A DNA stretch of 48,342 bases, taken from contig JBJEPW010000014.1 of NCBI GenBank assembly GCA_051881435.1, forward strand, positions 1 to 48,342. The letters are read 5' to 3'. The position numbers were made by a program, and so were the translations under genes. Below the pieces are notes generated by a model, which saw only the letters and a program-made list of their open reading frames with translations, made no database searches and had not been told where the DNA came from. This DNA comes from Fimenecus sp051881435. GTDB taxonomy: Bacteria > Bacillota > Clostridia > Oscillospirales > Acutalibacteraceae. This document shows positions 25,503 through 34,554 of this stretch, in pieces; the first letter of the stretch is position 1; the number at the start of each line of letters is the position of its first letter.

Positions 25503-27026
25503 TTACGGCATTTTTATAAAATCTTTCAGCGGTGTAAAGTCAATATCCTTTACACTTTTAACGATTTCATAAAAGGTTCTGCAAATTTCGACACATCCGC
25601 CCGCCGTATCGCTTTCCGCATTGAAAGGCATTACAGGGTCGTGAACCGAAAGACGAAGTAAAAACCAGCCTTTCCGCTTTCCATCGTCAAAAGACACTCT
25701 GACGCCCTCGTAATTATCGGGTGCTAAGCGCATTTCGCCGCTGTTTTCGGCGATTACCTTTATTTTCTCAATAAGTTCTTCACCGATTTCTCTGAAATTC
25801 GGCGCAGTGATATTAAACCGAAGTTCTTTTTCCTCAACGGGTTTTTTAAGGTCTTTTATACAGTCCCCTATTTTTTTCCCATGTTTCCGAAGCACCGCCG
25901 CCTTAATAATAATCTTTGTAATAAGATACGCGCCGTCATCCAGATAATAGTTTTCTTTAAATGCGGCGTGTCCCGAGGTTTCAATGGCAAGGGGCGTGTT
26001 TTCACCTGAATCAGTGCGGTGCACCGCCTCGTCAATTACATTTTTATAACCTCTTTTAAAGCGGATATGGCGTCCGCCCAAGGTGTTTTCAATAAAATCG
26101 TGAAGTCCGTCGCTTGTAACGGAGTCTGTTACAACAGTTCCGCCCTTATTGTTTTCAAGGGCAATAACTGACGCCAGCGCAACTATGGAATTACGGTTTA
26201 TTTCGTCGCCTTTTTCATCAACACAGGAGGCACGGTCAACATCAGTATCAAAAATTACGCCTAAATCGCAATTATTCTCAACAGTCGCCTTACGAATAAA
26301 CTCCATTGCCGTTTTATTTTCGGGATTCGGTATGTGATTGGGGAACATTCCGTCAATCTCCAAAAACTGACTTGCGGAAACATCTGCGCCCAAGGGAGAA
26401 AGCACCTTTTCGGCATAAAAGCCGCCTACGCCGTTGCCTGCATCTACGGCAATTTTAAAGCCTTCGAGGGGTTTATCGTAATTTTCAGCCCCAACTTCTT
26501 TTTTTATCATATTACGCAGAATCTCGGAATACTCGGAAATATAGTCGATTTCCGTCACACTGCCATTCCCACTTTCAGGTCTTTCCCCTGAATTTTCTGC
26601 GGCGGTGAGAATTTCTGTCAATTCGCCTCCCGAAAGTCCGCCGTCACGGGTAAAGAATTTAAGCCCGTTGCGGTCATAGGGGTGGTGGCTTGCGGTTATC
26701 TGCACAGCACCGTCACAGCCTCTTGTAACAGTTGTCATAAACATTGCGGGAGTTGAGCAATATGAGCAGTAAAGCACATTTACGCCCATATTTACAAGTG
26801 TTTTTATTACAGCGTCTTTTATACGCATTGCGGAAATTCTTGAATCGTGACCTACGGAAACGGTGAGGTCCTTACACTCTTTCCCCGTCTTTTTTGAAAG
26901 AAAATCAATAAATGCTCCGCTGATTGCGGAAACAACCTCATCGGTCAGTTCATATTGGGGGTGCTCCGAGGTTTCAATCGCCGTTCCTCTTACATCTGTT
27001 CCGCTTTTTAAGTGTGTAAGCTTCAT
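25503..27026 (-). CDS. phosphohexomutase (phosphoglucomutase/phosphomannomutase family)
   Basis: 507 residues of the alpha-D-phosphohexomutase family; moves phosphate between C1 and C6 of glucose or mannose phosphate. The phospho-Ser lies in TASHHP (111-116), the metal site is DTDVDR (260-265; usually Asp-Gly-Asp-x-Asp-Arg), and ETSGHAAFKENYYLDDGAY is the sugar-binding loop (usually Gly-Glu-x-Ser-Gly). It overlaps the preceding lyase gene by one base (TAATG). With galK in the same run it may feed galactose-derived hexose phosphate into glycolysis. Glucose versus mannose preference cannot be decided. Confidence 0.92.
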   Translation of the reverse strand: MKLTHLKSGTDVRGTAIETSEHPQYELTDEVVSAISGAFIDFLSKKTGKECKDLTVSVGHDSRISAMRIKDAVIKTLVNMGVNVLYCSYCSTPAMFMTTVTRGCDGAVQITASHHPYDRNGLKFFTRDGGLSGGELTEILTAAENSGERPESGNGSVTEIDYISEYSEILRNMIKKEVGAENYDKPLEGFKIAVDAGNGVGGFYAEKVLSPLGADVSASQFLEIDGMFPNHIPNPENKTAMEFIRKATVENNCDLGVIFDTDVDRASCVDEKGDEINRNSIVALASVIALENNKGGTVVTDSVTSDGLHDFIENTLGGRHIRFKRGYKNVIDEAVHRTDSGENTPLAIETSGHAAFKENYYLDDGAYLITKIIIKAAVLRKHGKKIGDCIKDLKKPVEEKELRFNITAPNFREIGEELIEKIKVIAENSGEMRLAPDNYEGVRVSFDDGKRKGWFLLRLSVHDPVMPFNAESDTAGGCVEICRTFYEIVKSVKDIDFTPLKDFIKMP

Positions 27027-28300
27027 TATATCAACCCTCTTTTATTAAGTTCTTCCGCCGCCAGCATTATGCCGATTTTTCCGCTGTGGAAATTAAGCCC
27101 GCCCTGCATCCAAACGGCAAAGGGCTCGCGAAGCGGTGCGTCCGCCGAAAGCTCGATTGATGAGCCGGAGGTAAACGCCCCTGCCGACATAATTACCTGA
27201 CTGTCATAGCCCGGCATATCCCACGGCTCGGGAGTAACATATGAATCAACAGGAGCTCCTTTTTGAAGTCCCTGACAAAATGCTATTAAATTTTCCGCCT
27301 TTTCAAGGCAGATTGCCTGTATTATATCGTGGCGTGCTTCGTCGGTTTTCGGAGTGACCTTAAATCCCAATTCAGAGAAAAGTGACGCAGCAAAAACCGC
27401 CGTTTTAAGCGCCTCACCCACCACATGGGGAGCGTGGAAAAGCCCCATAAACAGATTTCTGTTCTGCCCCAAGGTTGAGCCCAATTCCGTTCCGAGCCCC
27501 GGAGTGGTAAGACGGTAGCCGCAAAGCTCCACTAAATCAGCCCTGCCTGCTATGTAACCGCCTGACGGTGCAATGCCGCCGCCGGGATTTTTAATAAGAG
27601 AGCCCGCCATTAAATCGGCGCCCACATCGCAGGGCTCTTTTTTCTCGGTAAATTCCCCGTAGCAGTTATCCACCATTACAATTGCACGGCTGTTAACCTT
27701 ATGAACAAGCTCGCAAACTTTTTCTATCTCATCAACGGAGATTGTGTGGCGCAGGGAGTATCCCCGTGAACGCTGAATATATACCATTCTCACGTCTTTT
27801 TCAGCCGCCGCTGTTTCAATTGCCGCAAAATCAAGCCCATCGTTATCCGTCATATCCACCTGACCGTATTTTACGCCGAAATCAGCCAAAGTACCCTGCC
27901 CCGCATTTTTGCCGCCCATACCGATTACGGGGTGAATTGTGTCATAGGGAGCCCCTGTAACGCAAAGCATTTTATCCCCCGGACGCAAAATTCCGTAAAG
28001 ACAAACGGCAAGGGTATGTGTGCCGCAGGCAAGAGCACCTGCACGGATAATTGCACTCTCTGCGCCGAAAATATCGGCGGTGAGGCGGTCAAGCTTATCC
28101 CTGCCCTTATCGCTGTAACCGTAGCCCGTTGTGGTGTTGAAATCCGTTTCATCAACACGGTTCTTTATAAAGGCAGAAAGCACCTTTTGCTGATTGTATT
28201 CCGTTATTTCGTCAATGCCCCCAAAGGCTTTTTCCGCCTTTTTAAGAGCAGTTTCCGAAAGAGCTTTTACCCTTTCGCTGATTTCAAAAAATTCAACCAT
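27026..28300 (-). CDS. PLP-dependent methionine gamma-lyase family protein (aluminium-resistance protein type)
   Basis: 424 residues of the fold-type I PLP family often labelled aluminium resistance protein/YnbB. TTGYGYSDKGRDKLDRLTA and ESAIIRAGALACGTHTLAVC lie near the cofactor phosphate site. VDNCYGEFTEKKEP supplies the PLP-ring Asp, and LIKNPGGGIAPSGGYIAGR contains the Schiff-base Lys. It probably cleaves or makes sulfur amino acids; the aluminium label is historical. AAAGGA precedes the ATG. It is coupled to the phosphohexomutase downstream and starts 5 bp after the GNAT gene. Confidence 0.9.
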   Translation of the reverse strand: MVEFFEISERVKALSETALKKAEKAFGGIDEITEYNQQKVLSAFIKNRVDETDFNTTTGYGYSDKGRDKLDRLTADIFGAESAIIRAGALACGTHTLAVCLYGILRPGDKMLCVTGAPYDTIHPVIGMGGKNAGQGTLADFGVKYGQVDMTDNDGLDFAAIETAAAEKDVRMVYIQRSRGYSLRHTISVDEIEKVCELVHKVNSRAIVMVDNCYGEFTEKKEPCDVGADLMAGSLIKNPGGGIAPSGGYIAGRADLVELCGYRLTTPGLGTELGSTLGQNRNLFMGLFHAPHVVGEALKTAVFAASLFSELGFKVTPKTDEARHDIIQAICLEKAENLIAFCQGLQKGAPVDSYVTPEPWDMPGYDSQVIMSAGAFTSGSSIELSADAPLREPFAVWMQGGLNFHSGKIGIMLAAEELNKRGLI

Positions 28301-28305
28301 TCCGT

Positions 28306-29016
28306 TTATCCTTTGCTTTCGTATTCATATATTTCTATGGCTTTTTTAAAGCCCATATTTTCGTAAAATTTAAGATTGTGTTCTTCGCATACAAGATACA
28401 CATTTTCACATAGAGAAAGCGTTAGAAGTTTTTTAACTATCCCTGTTCCGTTGCCACGATTTCTGTATTCGGGATTTGTGAAGACATCGGAAATTATCGC
28501 CGTATTTTCATTAAAAGAGATAAATCCGCCGCTTATAGTTTCGCCGTTTTCTTCGATTAACGCACCCTCACAGTAACCTTTAAGGTTTAGGTACATCTTA
28601 TATGATATATCCTCGGCGTAATCGGGCAAAAACTCCCTGCTCAGCCCTTTTATTTCTTTGAATCGGGAATATTTTACGCCTTTTTCCTGTGAATGGGGCT
28701 GTACTGAAATATGCAATAGATATTTTTTGTCTATTTGTGGAAAGGGCAATTTGTCGGTAGAAATCACTTTACCGTTTATTATAACAGAAAGCTCCTCATA
28801 ATTTGTTTTTTCATTGACAAAAAGCAAGGTTTTACCCTCTTGACACGCCGCTAAAACCGCTGTTATACTGCCCTTTTCATCATACTGTACCCACAGATTT
28901 CCGCTTTTAACATCGTTTTCAAGAAAACATTGTGTATATGATAAAAAGACAGCCGTTCTTTCTTTTCCCAAATAGTCAAAAATTAACTTATCCACACATT
29001 CTGCGGCTTTAACCAT
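28306..29016 (-). CDS. GNAT-family N-acetyltransferase
   Basis: 236 residues. The C-terminal half is a GNAT fold: SGGFISFNENTAIISDVFTN, then the acetyl-CoA loop NPEYRNRGNGTGIVKKLL (Arg-x-x-Gly-x-Gly/Ala type) and EEHNLKFYENMGFKK. The N-terminal 120 residues look like a degenerate second GNAT half. The ATG chosen has GAGGA upstream and overlaps the M42 gene stop by 8 nt. Substrate unknown. Position among peptidases and an amino-acid lyase hints at amino-acid or peptide chemistry. Confidence 0.82.
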   Translation of the reverse strand: MVKAAECVDKLIFDYLGKERTAVFLSYTQCFLENDVKSGNLWVQYDEKGSITAVLAACQEGKTLLFVNEKTNYEELSVIINGKVISTDKLPFPQIDKKYLLHISVQPHSQEKGVKYSRFKEIKGLSREFLPDYAEDISYKMYLNLKGYCEGALIEENGETISGGFISFNENTAIISDVFTNPEYRNRGNGTGIVKKLLTLSLCENVYLVCEEHNLKFYENMGFKKAIEIYEYESKG

Positions 29017-30025
29017 TTGCAAATTCCTCAAGAAGCGCTTTTGTTAAGCTTCCCACGCTCTCCATATCCTTAACTGCGCCCACAGAGGAGGCAGAGTGAA
29101 TATAACGGCAGGGCAAAGACACAGCAATTGTCTTAATTCCTCCTGCTGACTTGTGTATTGCAGAGGCATCGTTGCCGCCTGCCACAACGGTTTTTGTCTG
29201 GCAGGGAATACCCTTCTTTTCAGCAATTTCAAAGGCTTTTCTGTATAAATCCTTATTATAAATCGTACCTCTGTCCATAAAGGAAACAACTGCGCCGCCG
29301 CATACCCTGCAAACCTTTTTGCGGTCGGGCGTATCGGGGATATCCGAGGCTGTTGTGGTCTCAACTACTATGGCGTAATCAGGATTAACCGTATATGCGC
29401 TGACGGCGGCACCTCTTGTGCCGATTTCCTCCTGAACGGTAAAAACGCAGGTATAGTCAATTTTTGACTTTTCCTGCAACAGCTCCAAAAGCACGGCACA
29501 GCCTAAACGGTCGTCAAGTGCCTTTGACTTAATAAATCCGTCGCCGAAACGGACAAAATCCGACTTGAAATACCCAAAATCGCCGAGAGCAATCTTCCTT
29601 TCTGCCTCCTCACGGCCGGAAAAACCGAAATCCGCTGAAATATCTGTAATTTTCGGGATTGTTTTGCACTCGTCGCCCTCGCATTGATGAATTGCTTTTC
29701 CCCCTGCAACGCCGTTACAACCGTTTACGGTAATACGTTTCCCGAAAAGCGCCGAATCGTCTATTCCCCCCACGGGAGCAAGGCAAATATATCCCTCGTC
29801 GGTAATATATGTTACGATAAAGCCAACCTCGTCCATATGGGCAAAAAGCGCAACATGGTTTTTGGGCTTCATTTCACCCTTTTTATTTACAATCAGGTTG
29901 CCGAGAGGGTCAATTTTATATGAGCAGTCCTCGGGGAGCATTGAGATTATCATATCCCTGACGCTTTTTTCATCACCCGATGTGCCGTTGCACATACAAA
30001 GTTTTTCAAGCAAATTCAAATCCAT
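29009..30025 (-). CDS. M42 family metallopeptidase (first of two)
   Basis: 338 residues; a cytoplasmic dizinc aminopeptidase of the glutamyl-aminopeptidase/deblocking type. Metal and catalytic residues lie in VALFAHMDEVGFIV (His, Asp), KALDDRLGCAVLLELL (bridging Asp), FTVQEEIGTRGA (paired Glu), VVETTTASDIPD (a Glu is seen where Asp is usual) and LPCRYIHSASS (C-terminal His). Length is typical. Its start overlaps the stop of the second M42 gene by 10 nt. M42 enzymes form dodecamers; two adjacent paralogues could form a mixed complex (inference). Confidence 0.92.
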   Translation of the reverse strand: MDLNLLEKLCMCNGTSGDEKSVRDMIISMLPEDCSYKIDPLGNLIVNKKGEMKPKNHVALFAHMDEVGFIVTYITDEGYICLAPVGGIDDSALFGKRITVNGCNGVAGGKAIHQCEGDECKTIPKITDISADFGFSGREEAERKIALGDFGYFKSDFVRFGDGFIKSKALDDRLGCAVLLELLQEKSKIDYTCVFTVQEEIGTRGAAVSAYTVNPDYAIVVETTTASDIPDTPDRKKVCRVCGGAVVSFMDRGTIYNKDLYRKAFEIAEKKGIPCQTKTVVAGGNDASAIHKSAGGIKTIAVSLPCRYIHSASSVGAVKDMESVGSLTKALLEEFANG

Positions 30026-31023
30026 TCCGTTCGCACCCTTTCAAGAAAACGGGCAATAAGCTTTGCGCAGTTTTCAATATCACGCACATCTGCCGTTTCA
30101 ACGGGAGTATGCATATATTTTTGCGGCAGAGAAACAAGGGCTGAGGGTACTCCGCCCCGTGATACGGTTATATGGTCGGCATTTGTGCCCGTTCTGCCGT
30201 TCATTATCTCTTTTTGATAGGGAATACCCTTTTCTTCTGCAATATTCACAAGCAATTCCGACAGGTCACGGTCGAGTATGGGGGAAAATCCAATCATAGG
30301 ACCTTTTCCCATTTTTCCGCACTCACGGACATTTGAATCGGGAGTGTGAGCAAAGCTTACATCAACTGCAAGGGATAAATCTGCCTCTGCATTAAATGCG
30401 GCGCAAGTAGCCCCCGCTCCCCCTGTTTCCTCCTGTGCGGACAAAACAAGGGTAACTTTATTCTCGGTTTTTGTGTATTCAAGGGCTTTTAAAAGCACCG
30501 CAACGCCGCCCCTGTCGTCAATATAAGGCGCCGAAACCGCATTTTCGCCCATTTCATAAAAGCAGGGCTTAAAGCTTACCTTATCGCCCAAGGCAACAAC
30601 CTTTTCTGCCTGTTCTTTCGTCATTCCAATGTCTGCAACACATGTTCCGTCCTTTGAAACACGGCTTTCACCCTCTGAAAGATGGGGTGGAACGGTGCAG
30701 ACAACGCCGTATATATCCTCTTTGCCGTGAACAATAAGCTCTGCGCCCTCAACGGTACGCATATCAACGCCGCCAACCTTGCTAAGATGCAAAAAGCCGC
30801 TGTCTTCAATGCCTGTTACCACAAAGCCTATTGTATCAAGGTGTGCGTCAAGCAAAATATGCTTTCCTGTGCCCTCACGTTCAATGATAATACTGCCTGT
30901 ACCGTCACAGGACACGCTTCCGTATTGTGAAAAAAGCTCCTTTAAGCTTTCAAAGGAGCTTCTCTCCTCCCCCGCAACACCTGCAGGGGAGGTTAATTTT
31001 TGTAAAAGTAATTTGGTTTCCAA
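30016..31023 (-). CDS. M42 family metallopeptidase (second of two)
   Basis: 335 residues, a paralogue of its neighbour. Motifs are ILLDAHLDTIGFVVTG, APYIDDRGGVAVLLKALE, LSAQEETGGAGA, AVDVSFAHTPD (the usual Asp is present here) and LPQKYMHTPVE. I start at TTG with AAGGGTGAT immediately upstream; a longer reading frame would add 35 residues that run back through a repeat element. The result has the same length as the sister protein. It probably trims N-terminal residues of peptides. Confidence 0.9.
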   Translation of the reverse strand: METKLLLQKLTSPAGVAGEERSSFESLKELFSQYGSVSCDGTGSIIIEREGTGKHILLDAHLDTIGFVVTGIEDSGFLHLSKVGGVDMRTVEGAELIVHGKEDIYGVVCTVPPHLSEGESRVSKDGTCVADIGMTKEQAEKVVALGDKVSFKPCFYEMGENAVSAPYIDDRGGVAVLLKALEYTKTENKVTLVLSAQEETGGAGATCAAFNAEADLSLAVDVSFAHTPDSNVRECGKMGKGPMIGFSPILDRDLSELLVNIAEEKGIPYQKEIMNGRTGTNADHITVSRGGVPSALVSLPQKYMHTPVETADVRDIENCAKLIARFLERVRTEWI

Positions 31024-31051
31024 ATAAATCACCCTTATACCTGAACACTCA

Positions 31052-31158
31052 AAAATTTTCAAATGTGCGTGCAGTTTGCGTTTTGGGTACGGCGAAGTGT
31101 ATGAAGATACACGAGTTGCCGTGCCCAAGGCGTAAAATGTGCGTGCAATTGGAAATTT
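31052..31158. repeat. long imperfect hairpin between short direct repeats
   Basis: Two arms (31075-31102 and 31107-31136) pair imperfectly over about 28 bases, centred on gtgtat-gaag-atacac, with gggtacggc opposite gccgtgccc. aaatgtgcgtgca is present just before (31061-31073) and just after (31135-31147). An outer inverted pair (aaaattttcaa / ttggaaatttt) encloses everything. It fills the gap between galK and the M42 gene. A small non-autonomous element or an RNA processing/attenuation site are both possible. Confidence 0.7.
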
Positions 31159-31164
31159 TGTTGA

Positions 31165-32445
31165 TTAGATTTCAACGCCGCCTACGGGACGTATCATCAG
31201 CACATAGCATGAACCGTCACCGAACACGCTTTCCATTGCGTTTTTATAGTCGCTCAAAAGCTCTTCGGGCACAAACGCCTGAATGGTACCTGCAAAGCCG
31301 CCGCCGTGAACACGCCAAGCACCCTTACCCGAAAGTATGCTCTCGCTGATTGCAAGCGCTAACGATACAGGCTGAACAGAGGGCTGTTTGGTTGAAAATA
31401 CATTCTGATTATACATATATGAAGAAGCGCCGCTTTCAAGTATGTATTCCTTAAAGGCTTCAAAGTCGCCTTTTTTAAGTGCGTCGACTTCTTCTAAAAC
31501 TCTTGCATTATCAGCGAAGAAATGGATTGCACGAAGAACTGCTCTGTCGCCCAATTTTTCACGGATTGCGGGGATATTTTTCTTAAACTCGGCCTCATCT
31601 ACCTCACGGAGCACCTTTTTACCGAAGAACTCTGCAACAGACTCCATCTCTCTGCGGATTGCCGCATAATCGTCGGTCAAATCGGAGTGGCTTCCCTTTG
31701 TATCCACTATGCAAAGAGCGTGACCGCAGGAAGCAAAGTCAAACTTAACCTCATTGATTACAGGCTCGGCAGGGTCGTTAAAATCAATGGTAACAAATCC
31801 GCCGACGGAGCACGCCATCTGGTCCATAAGACCGCAGGGCTTGTCAAAATACACATTTTCCGCATACTGTGCAATTTTTGCGATTGTAACGGAGTCAACC
31901 TTTCCGTCGTTATAAAGGTAGTTGAGCATTGTTCCCACAAGAACCTCGTAAGCCGCTGATGAGGAGAGCCCTGAACCCGAAAGCACGCTGGACATTGTTG
32001 CGGCGTCAAATCCGCCGATTTCATAACCGTACTTTTTAAAGCCTGCGCACATACCTCTTACAAGAGCAGGTGAATGGCCTTTTTCGTCTTCCTTAATTTC
32101 AAGGTCGGTAATATCGCATACGTCCATATCGTAGCCTCTTGACTTAACACGGACGATATTTTCATCATTCTTTGCGGCAACTGCAATAGCGTCCAGGTTA
32201 ATTCCCGCCGCCAGAACTCTGCCGTGGTTATGGTCGGTATGGTTGCCGCCAACCTCGGTTCTGCCGGGAGCCGAGAAAAGCCGTGCGTCCCTATCTTCAC
32301 CGAATAACTTTGCAAAATCGTCGGCAAGGCTTACATATCGCTCATGCTGTGCTTTTACCGCTTCATCTGTAACATAAACTCTCTTAAAGCGGCTGTCGTA
32401 TGCACCGCTCATAATTTCATTCTTCAACAGGCTGATTTTTGCCAT
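31165..32445 (-). CDS. galK: galactokinase
   Basis: 426 residues of the GHMP kinase superfamily; phosphorylates D-galactose at C1. GRTEVGGNHTDHNHG (61-75) is the galactokinase signature, with a conserved Glu-x-x-x-x-His-x-Asp sugar site. SGSGLSSSAAYEV (about 156-168) is the ATP loop, and HGGGFAGTIQAFV is the C-terminal GHMP motif. It is longer than the ~390-residue standard by an N-terminal extension of about 50 residues, as common in Clostridia. It overlaps the TVP38-like gene by 29 nt. galT and galE are not in the window. Confidence 0.95.
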   Translation of the reverse strand: MAKISLLKNEIMSGAYDSRFKRVYVTDEAVKAQHERYVSLADDFAKLFGEDRDARLFSAPGRTEVGGNHTDHNHGRVLAAGINLDAIAVAAKNDENIVRVKSRGYDMDVCDITDLEIKEDEKGHSPALVRGMCAGFKKYGYEIGGFDAATMSSVLSGSGLSSSAAYEVLVGTMLNYLYNDGKVDSVTIAKIAQYAENVYFDKPCGLMDQMACSVGGFVTIDFNDPAEPVINEVKFDFASCGHALCIVDTKGSHSDLTDDYAAIRREMESVAEFFGKKVLREVDEAEFKKNIPAIREKLGDRAVLRAIHFFADNARVLEEVDALKKGDFEAFKEYILESGASSYMYNQNVFSTKQPSVQPVSLALAISESILSGKGAWRVHGGGFAGTIQAFVPEELLSDYKNAMESVFGDGSCYVLMIRPVGGVEI

Positions 32446-33163
32446 TTTGACTGTCCCCTTTTCTTTTTTCTAATACTATGTTTACGACCAAAGTCGAAAT
32501 TCCGGAAATAATAAGCAGTCCCACAATAGGCCCCATAAACTTCCATGTGAAAGGTTGGGAAATATTACCGCCCATCACGCTGTATGTCCAAATTTTCGGG
32601 AAAAAGCCTATTACAGAGGCAAGAATAAAACGAACTATGGGAAATTCCATTCCGCCGTAAATCTTACTTACCATATTCACGGGAATTGACGGAATAAGAC
32701 GAAGCGCAACAAGCACGCCAAGCTTTGCAGGACCTGCCTTCAACATCATTTCACGCACATTATCGTATTTTTTGAGATTTTTCATTGCCGTTCCGCCGCC
32801 GAACTTTTTGCCCCAATAATATTTTGTAATCAGAACGAGGCAAAAACCCGCAACATTTATTATAATTGCGTTAACACGGCTGAACATAACGCCCGTCATC
32901 ATAAAAATAAACGGAAACGGAATCGGAATTACATTTTTCAACGCGAATACGCACATAATTGCAATTACAATAAGCCATTTATTAGGTAAGCTTTGAATTA
33001 CCGCTTGCATTTCGGTAAGAGCTCTTAAAAAATCAGCCCATCCGCCCTCTGCAACGGCGGTACTCATAAAAAAGGTTATAACGGCAATTACTGCCGCCGC
33101 CGCAAACAATCCTATTGAGCTTAAATTCAAAGCGCCTTTTCGGTCAAGGTTGTGTTTTTCCAT
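32417..33163 (-). CDS. TVP38/TMEM64 (DedA-like) membrane protein
   Basis: 248 residues with about six membrane segments. PFPFIFMMTGVMFSRVNAII and GPAKLGVLVALRLIPSIPVN (the Arg-x-x-Pro re-entrant motif), followed by SKIYGGMEFPIVRFILAS, are the SNARE-associated/VTT domain features. Members act in lipid scrambling or proton-coupled lipid-carrier transport. The ATG has GCGGTGAT upstream. It is the first gene of the minus-strand run, behind a good promoter, and overlaps galK. The link to galK is probably only transcriptional. Confidence 0.88.
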   Translation of the reverse strand: MEKHNLDRKGALNLSSIGLFAAAAVIAVITFFMSTAVAEGGWADFLRALTEMQAVIQSLPNKWLIVIAIMCVFALKNVIPIPFPFIFMMTGVMFSRVNAIIINVAGFCLVLITKYYWGKKFGGGTAMKNLKKYDNVREMMLKAGPAKLGVLVALRLIPSIPVNMVSKIYGGMEFPIVRFILASVIGFFPKIWTYSVMGGNISQPFTWKFMGPIVGLLIISGISTLVVNIVLEKRKGDSQNGKNQPVEE

Positions 33164-33262
33164 TTAATCACCGCTTTTATATCCCCTTAGCTGAGCCTAA
33201 ATTCCCCTCAATCAAATCAGGATTGGAGTTATCGGCTTTGCTAAATTTACCCATACACCATA

Positions 33263-33291
33263 ATTTTATATTATTTATCACAAAAGGTCAA
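33263..33291 (-). promoter_or_regulatory. promoter of the TVP38-galK run
   Basis: On the minus strand: TTGACC, 17-bp spacer, TAAAAT. It leaves a leader of about 90 nt before the TVP38-like ATG; I see no known riboswitch in that leader. Confidence 0.65.
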
Positions 33292-33362
33292 TATTTTTAT
33301 TGTTATATTATTGCATTTTGTGATAGAATAATACAGTATTATATATAAAGGCAGTGATTACA

Positions 33363-34319
33363 TTGAAAATAGTTGTTCTTGACTCATATGCATTAAACCC
33401 CGGCGATTTATCATGGGACTGGCTCAAAGCCTTGGGAGAATGCAAAATATATGACCGAACTCCCGCCGATAAAATTTTTGAACGGTGTATGGGAGCAGAT
33501 ATTATACTCACAAATAAAACGCCCCTCACAAGGGAAACGCTCACCCGGCTTCACGGTCTTAAATACATAGCCTTGCTTTCCACCGGCTACAATATTGTGG
33601 ACTGCGCGTGTGCGAGGGAGCTGGGCATTCCCGTTTCAAACATTCCCGCATATTCCACAAACGCAGTAGCGCAACTCACCTTTTCCCTGATACTTGAAAT
33701 AACAAACGCGGCAGGGGTACACAGCGAAAGCGTGAGAGCAGGTGAATGGAGCAATTGCCCCGATTTTTGCTATTGGAAAGCACCCCTTACGGAGCTTTGC
33801 GGAAAAACCATAGGTATTGTTGGCTTCGGTCAGATAGGTCAGGCGGTTGCGGATATTGCCGAGGCGTTTAAGATGAACATAGTTGCGGTTTCAGGTCATG
33901 AAACAGATCAAAGCCACCGCAAAAATTTTAAGTGGACCGATACGGACACTCTTGTAAGAACAAGCGATATAATTACCTTCCACTGCCCGCTGACCGAAAA
34001 AACAACGGGACTTGTAAATGAAGAGTTTATCGGGAAGTGCAAAGACGGAGCAATAATCATTAACACCTCACGGGGACCTGTTGTTAACGATAAGGCGCTG
34101 GCAGATGCTCTCAACAGCGGTAAGCTCCGCGGAGCAGGTCTTGATGTGTTAAGCGTGGAGCCGCCGCAGAAGGACAATCCTCTGCTCAGCGCGAAGAATT
34201 GCATAATTACTCCTCATATCGCCTGGGCGGCCTTTGAAACAAGAGAAAGACTTATGAATATACTGCGCGAAAATCTTACGGCATATTTTAACGGCACACC
34301 GCAAAATGTGGTAAACTGA
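33363..34319 (+). CDS. D-2-hydroxyacid dehydrogenase (glycerate dehydrogenase-like)
   Basis: 318 residues; an NAD(P)-dependent reductase of 2-oxoacids. The Rossmann motif is GKTIGIVGFGQIGQAVADIA. Catalytic Arg, Glu and His lie in IINTSRGPVVND, LDVLSVEPP and CIITPHIAWAAFETR. The short substrate domain and closing sequence are like hydroxypyruvate/glycerate dehydrogenases. The TTG start is preceded by CAGTGATTACA, which pairs with the right half of the anti-SD; a GTG 9 nt upstream lies inside that site. A monocistronic gene with its own terminator. Lactate-type dehydrogenase is an alternative. Confidence 0.9.
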   Translation: MKIVVLDSYALNPGDLSWDWLKALGECKIYDRTPADKIFERCMGADIILTNKTPLTRETLTRLHGLKYIALLSTGYNIVDCACARELGIPVSNIPAYSTNAVAQLTFSLILEITNAAGVHSESVRAGEWSNCPDFCYWKAPLTELCGKTIGIVGFGQIGQAVADIAEAFKMNIVAVSGHETDQSHRKNFKWTDTDTLVRTSDIITFHCPLTEKTTGLVNEEFIGKCKDGAIIINTSRGPVVNDKALADALNSGKLRGAGLDVLSVEPPQKDNPLLSAKNCIITPHIAWAAFETRERLMNILRENLTAYFNGTPQNVVN

Positions 34320-34327
34320 AAAAAGCA

Positions 34328-34370
34328 AAATCCCGCCGCCCTCACTCAGAGAACGGTGGGATTTCATTTT
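34328..34370 (+). terminator. terminator of the hydroxyacid dehydrogenase gene
   Basis: Stem aaatcccgccg/cggtgggattt (34328-34338 and 34354-34364, one G-T pair), followed by catttt. Confidence 0.85.
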
Positions 34371-34384
34371 GGGTAACGGCGATA

Positions 34385-34548
34385 AAAAAAGAAAAAACCG
34401 ACTTTCTGTCGGTTAATTTCTTTTTTGAGACTCCGTTTACCGCCGGACCTCAAAATAGGAGTAGATTGTTCAAGATCTATCAGACTGTTCACAAACAATT
34501 GCGTGGCATTGGGTAAGACGCCCTGCAAGTGATTGCGGATACAATCTG
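34385..34548 (-). ncRNA. candidate stand-alone small RNA (6S-like size), about 160 nt
   Basis: On the minus strand there is a sigma-A promoter (34555-34582), then about 160 nt with no plausible protein, then a textbook terminator (aaccgac-agaaa-gtcggtt followed by a long T run, 34381-34414). Inside, ttttgag...ctcaaaa (34419-34452) is a second strong hairpin with tccg/cgga in its stem. agattgt near the 5' end can pair with acaatct about 80 nt later. Size, own promoter and terminator, and position beside rpsU fit a housekeeping RNA. 6S RNA is the first candidate, but I cannot confirm it by sequence alone. SRP RNA and a riboswitch are less likely. Confidence 0.55.
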
Positions 34549-34554
34549 TTTGCA

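Noticed and set aside
34328..34460. T-box or amino-acid riboswitch
   Set aside because: No AGGGTGGNACCGCG-type motif, and no gene follows the structure on the strand that carries the promoter and terminator.
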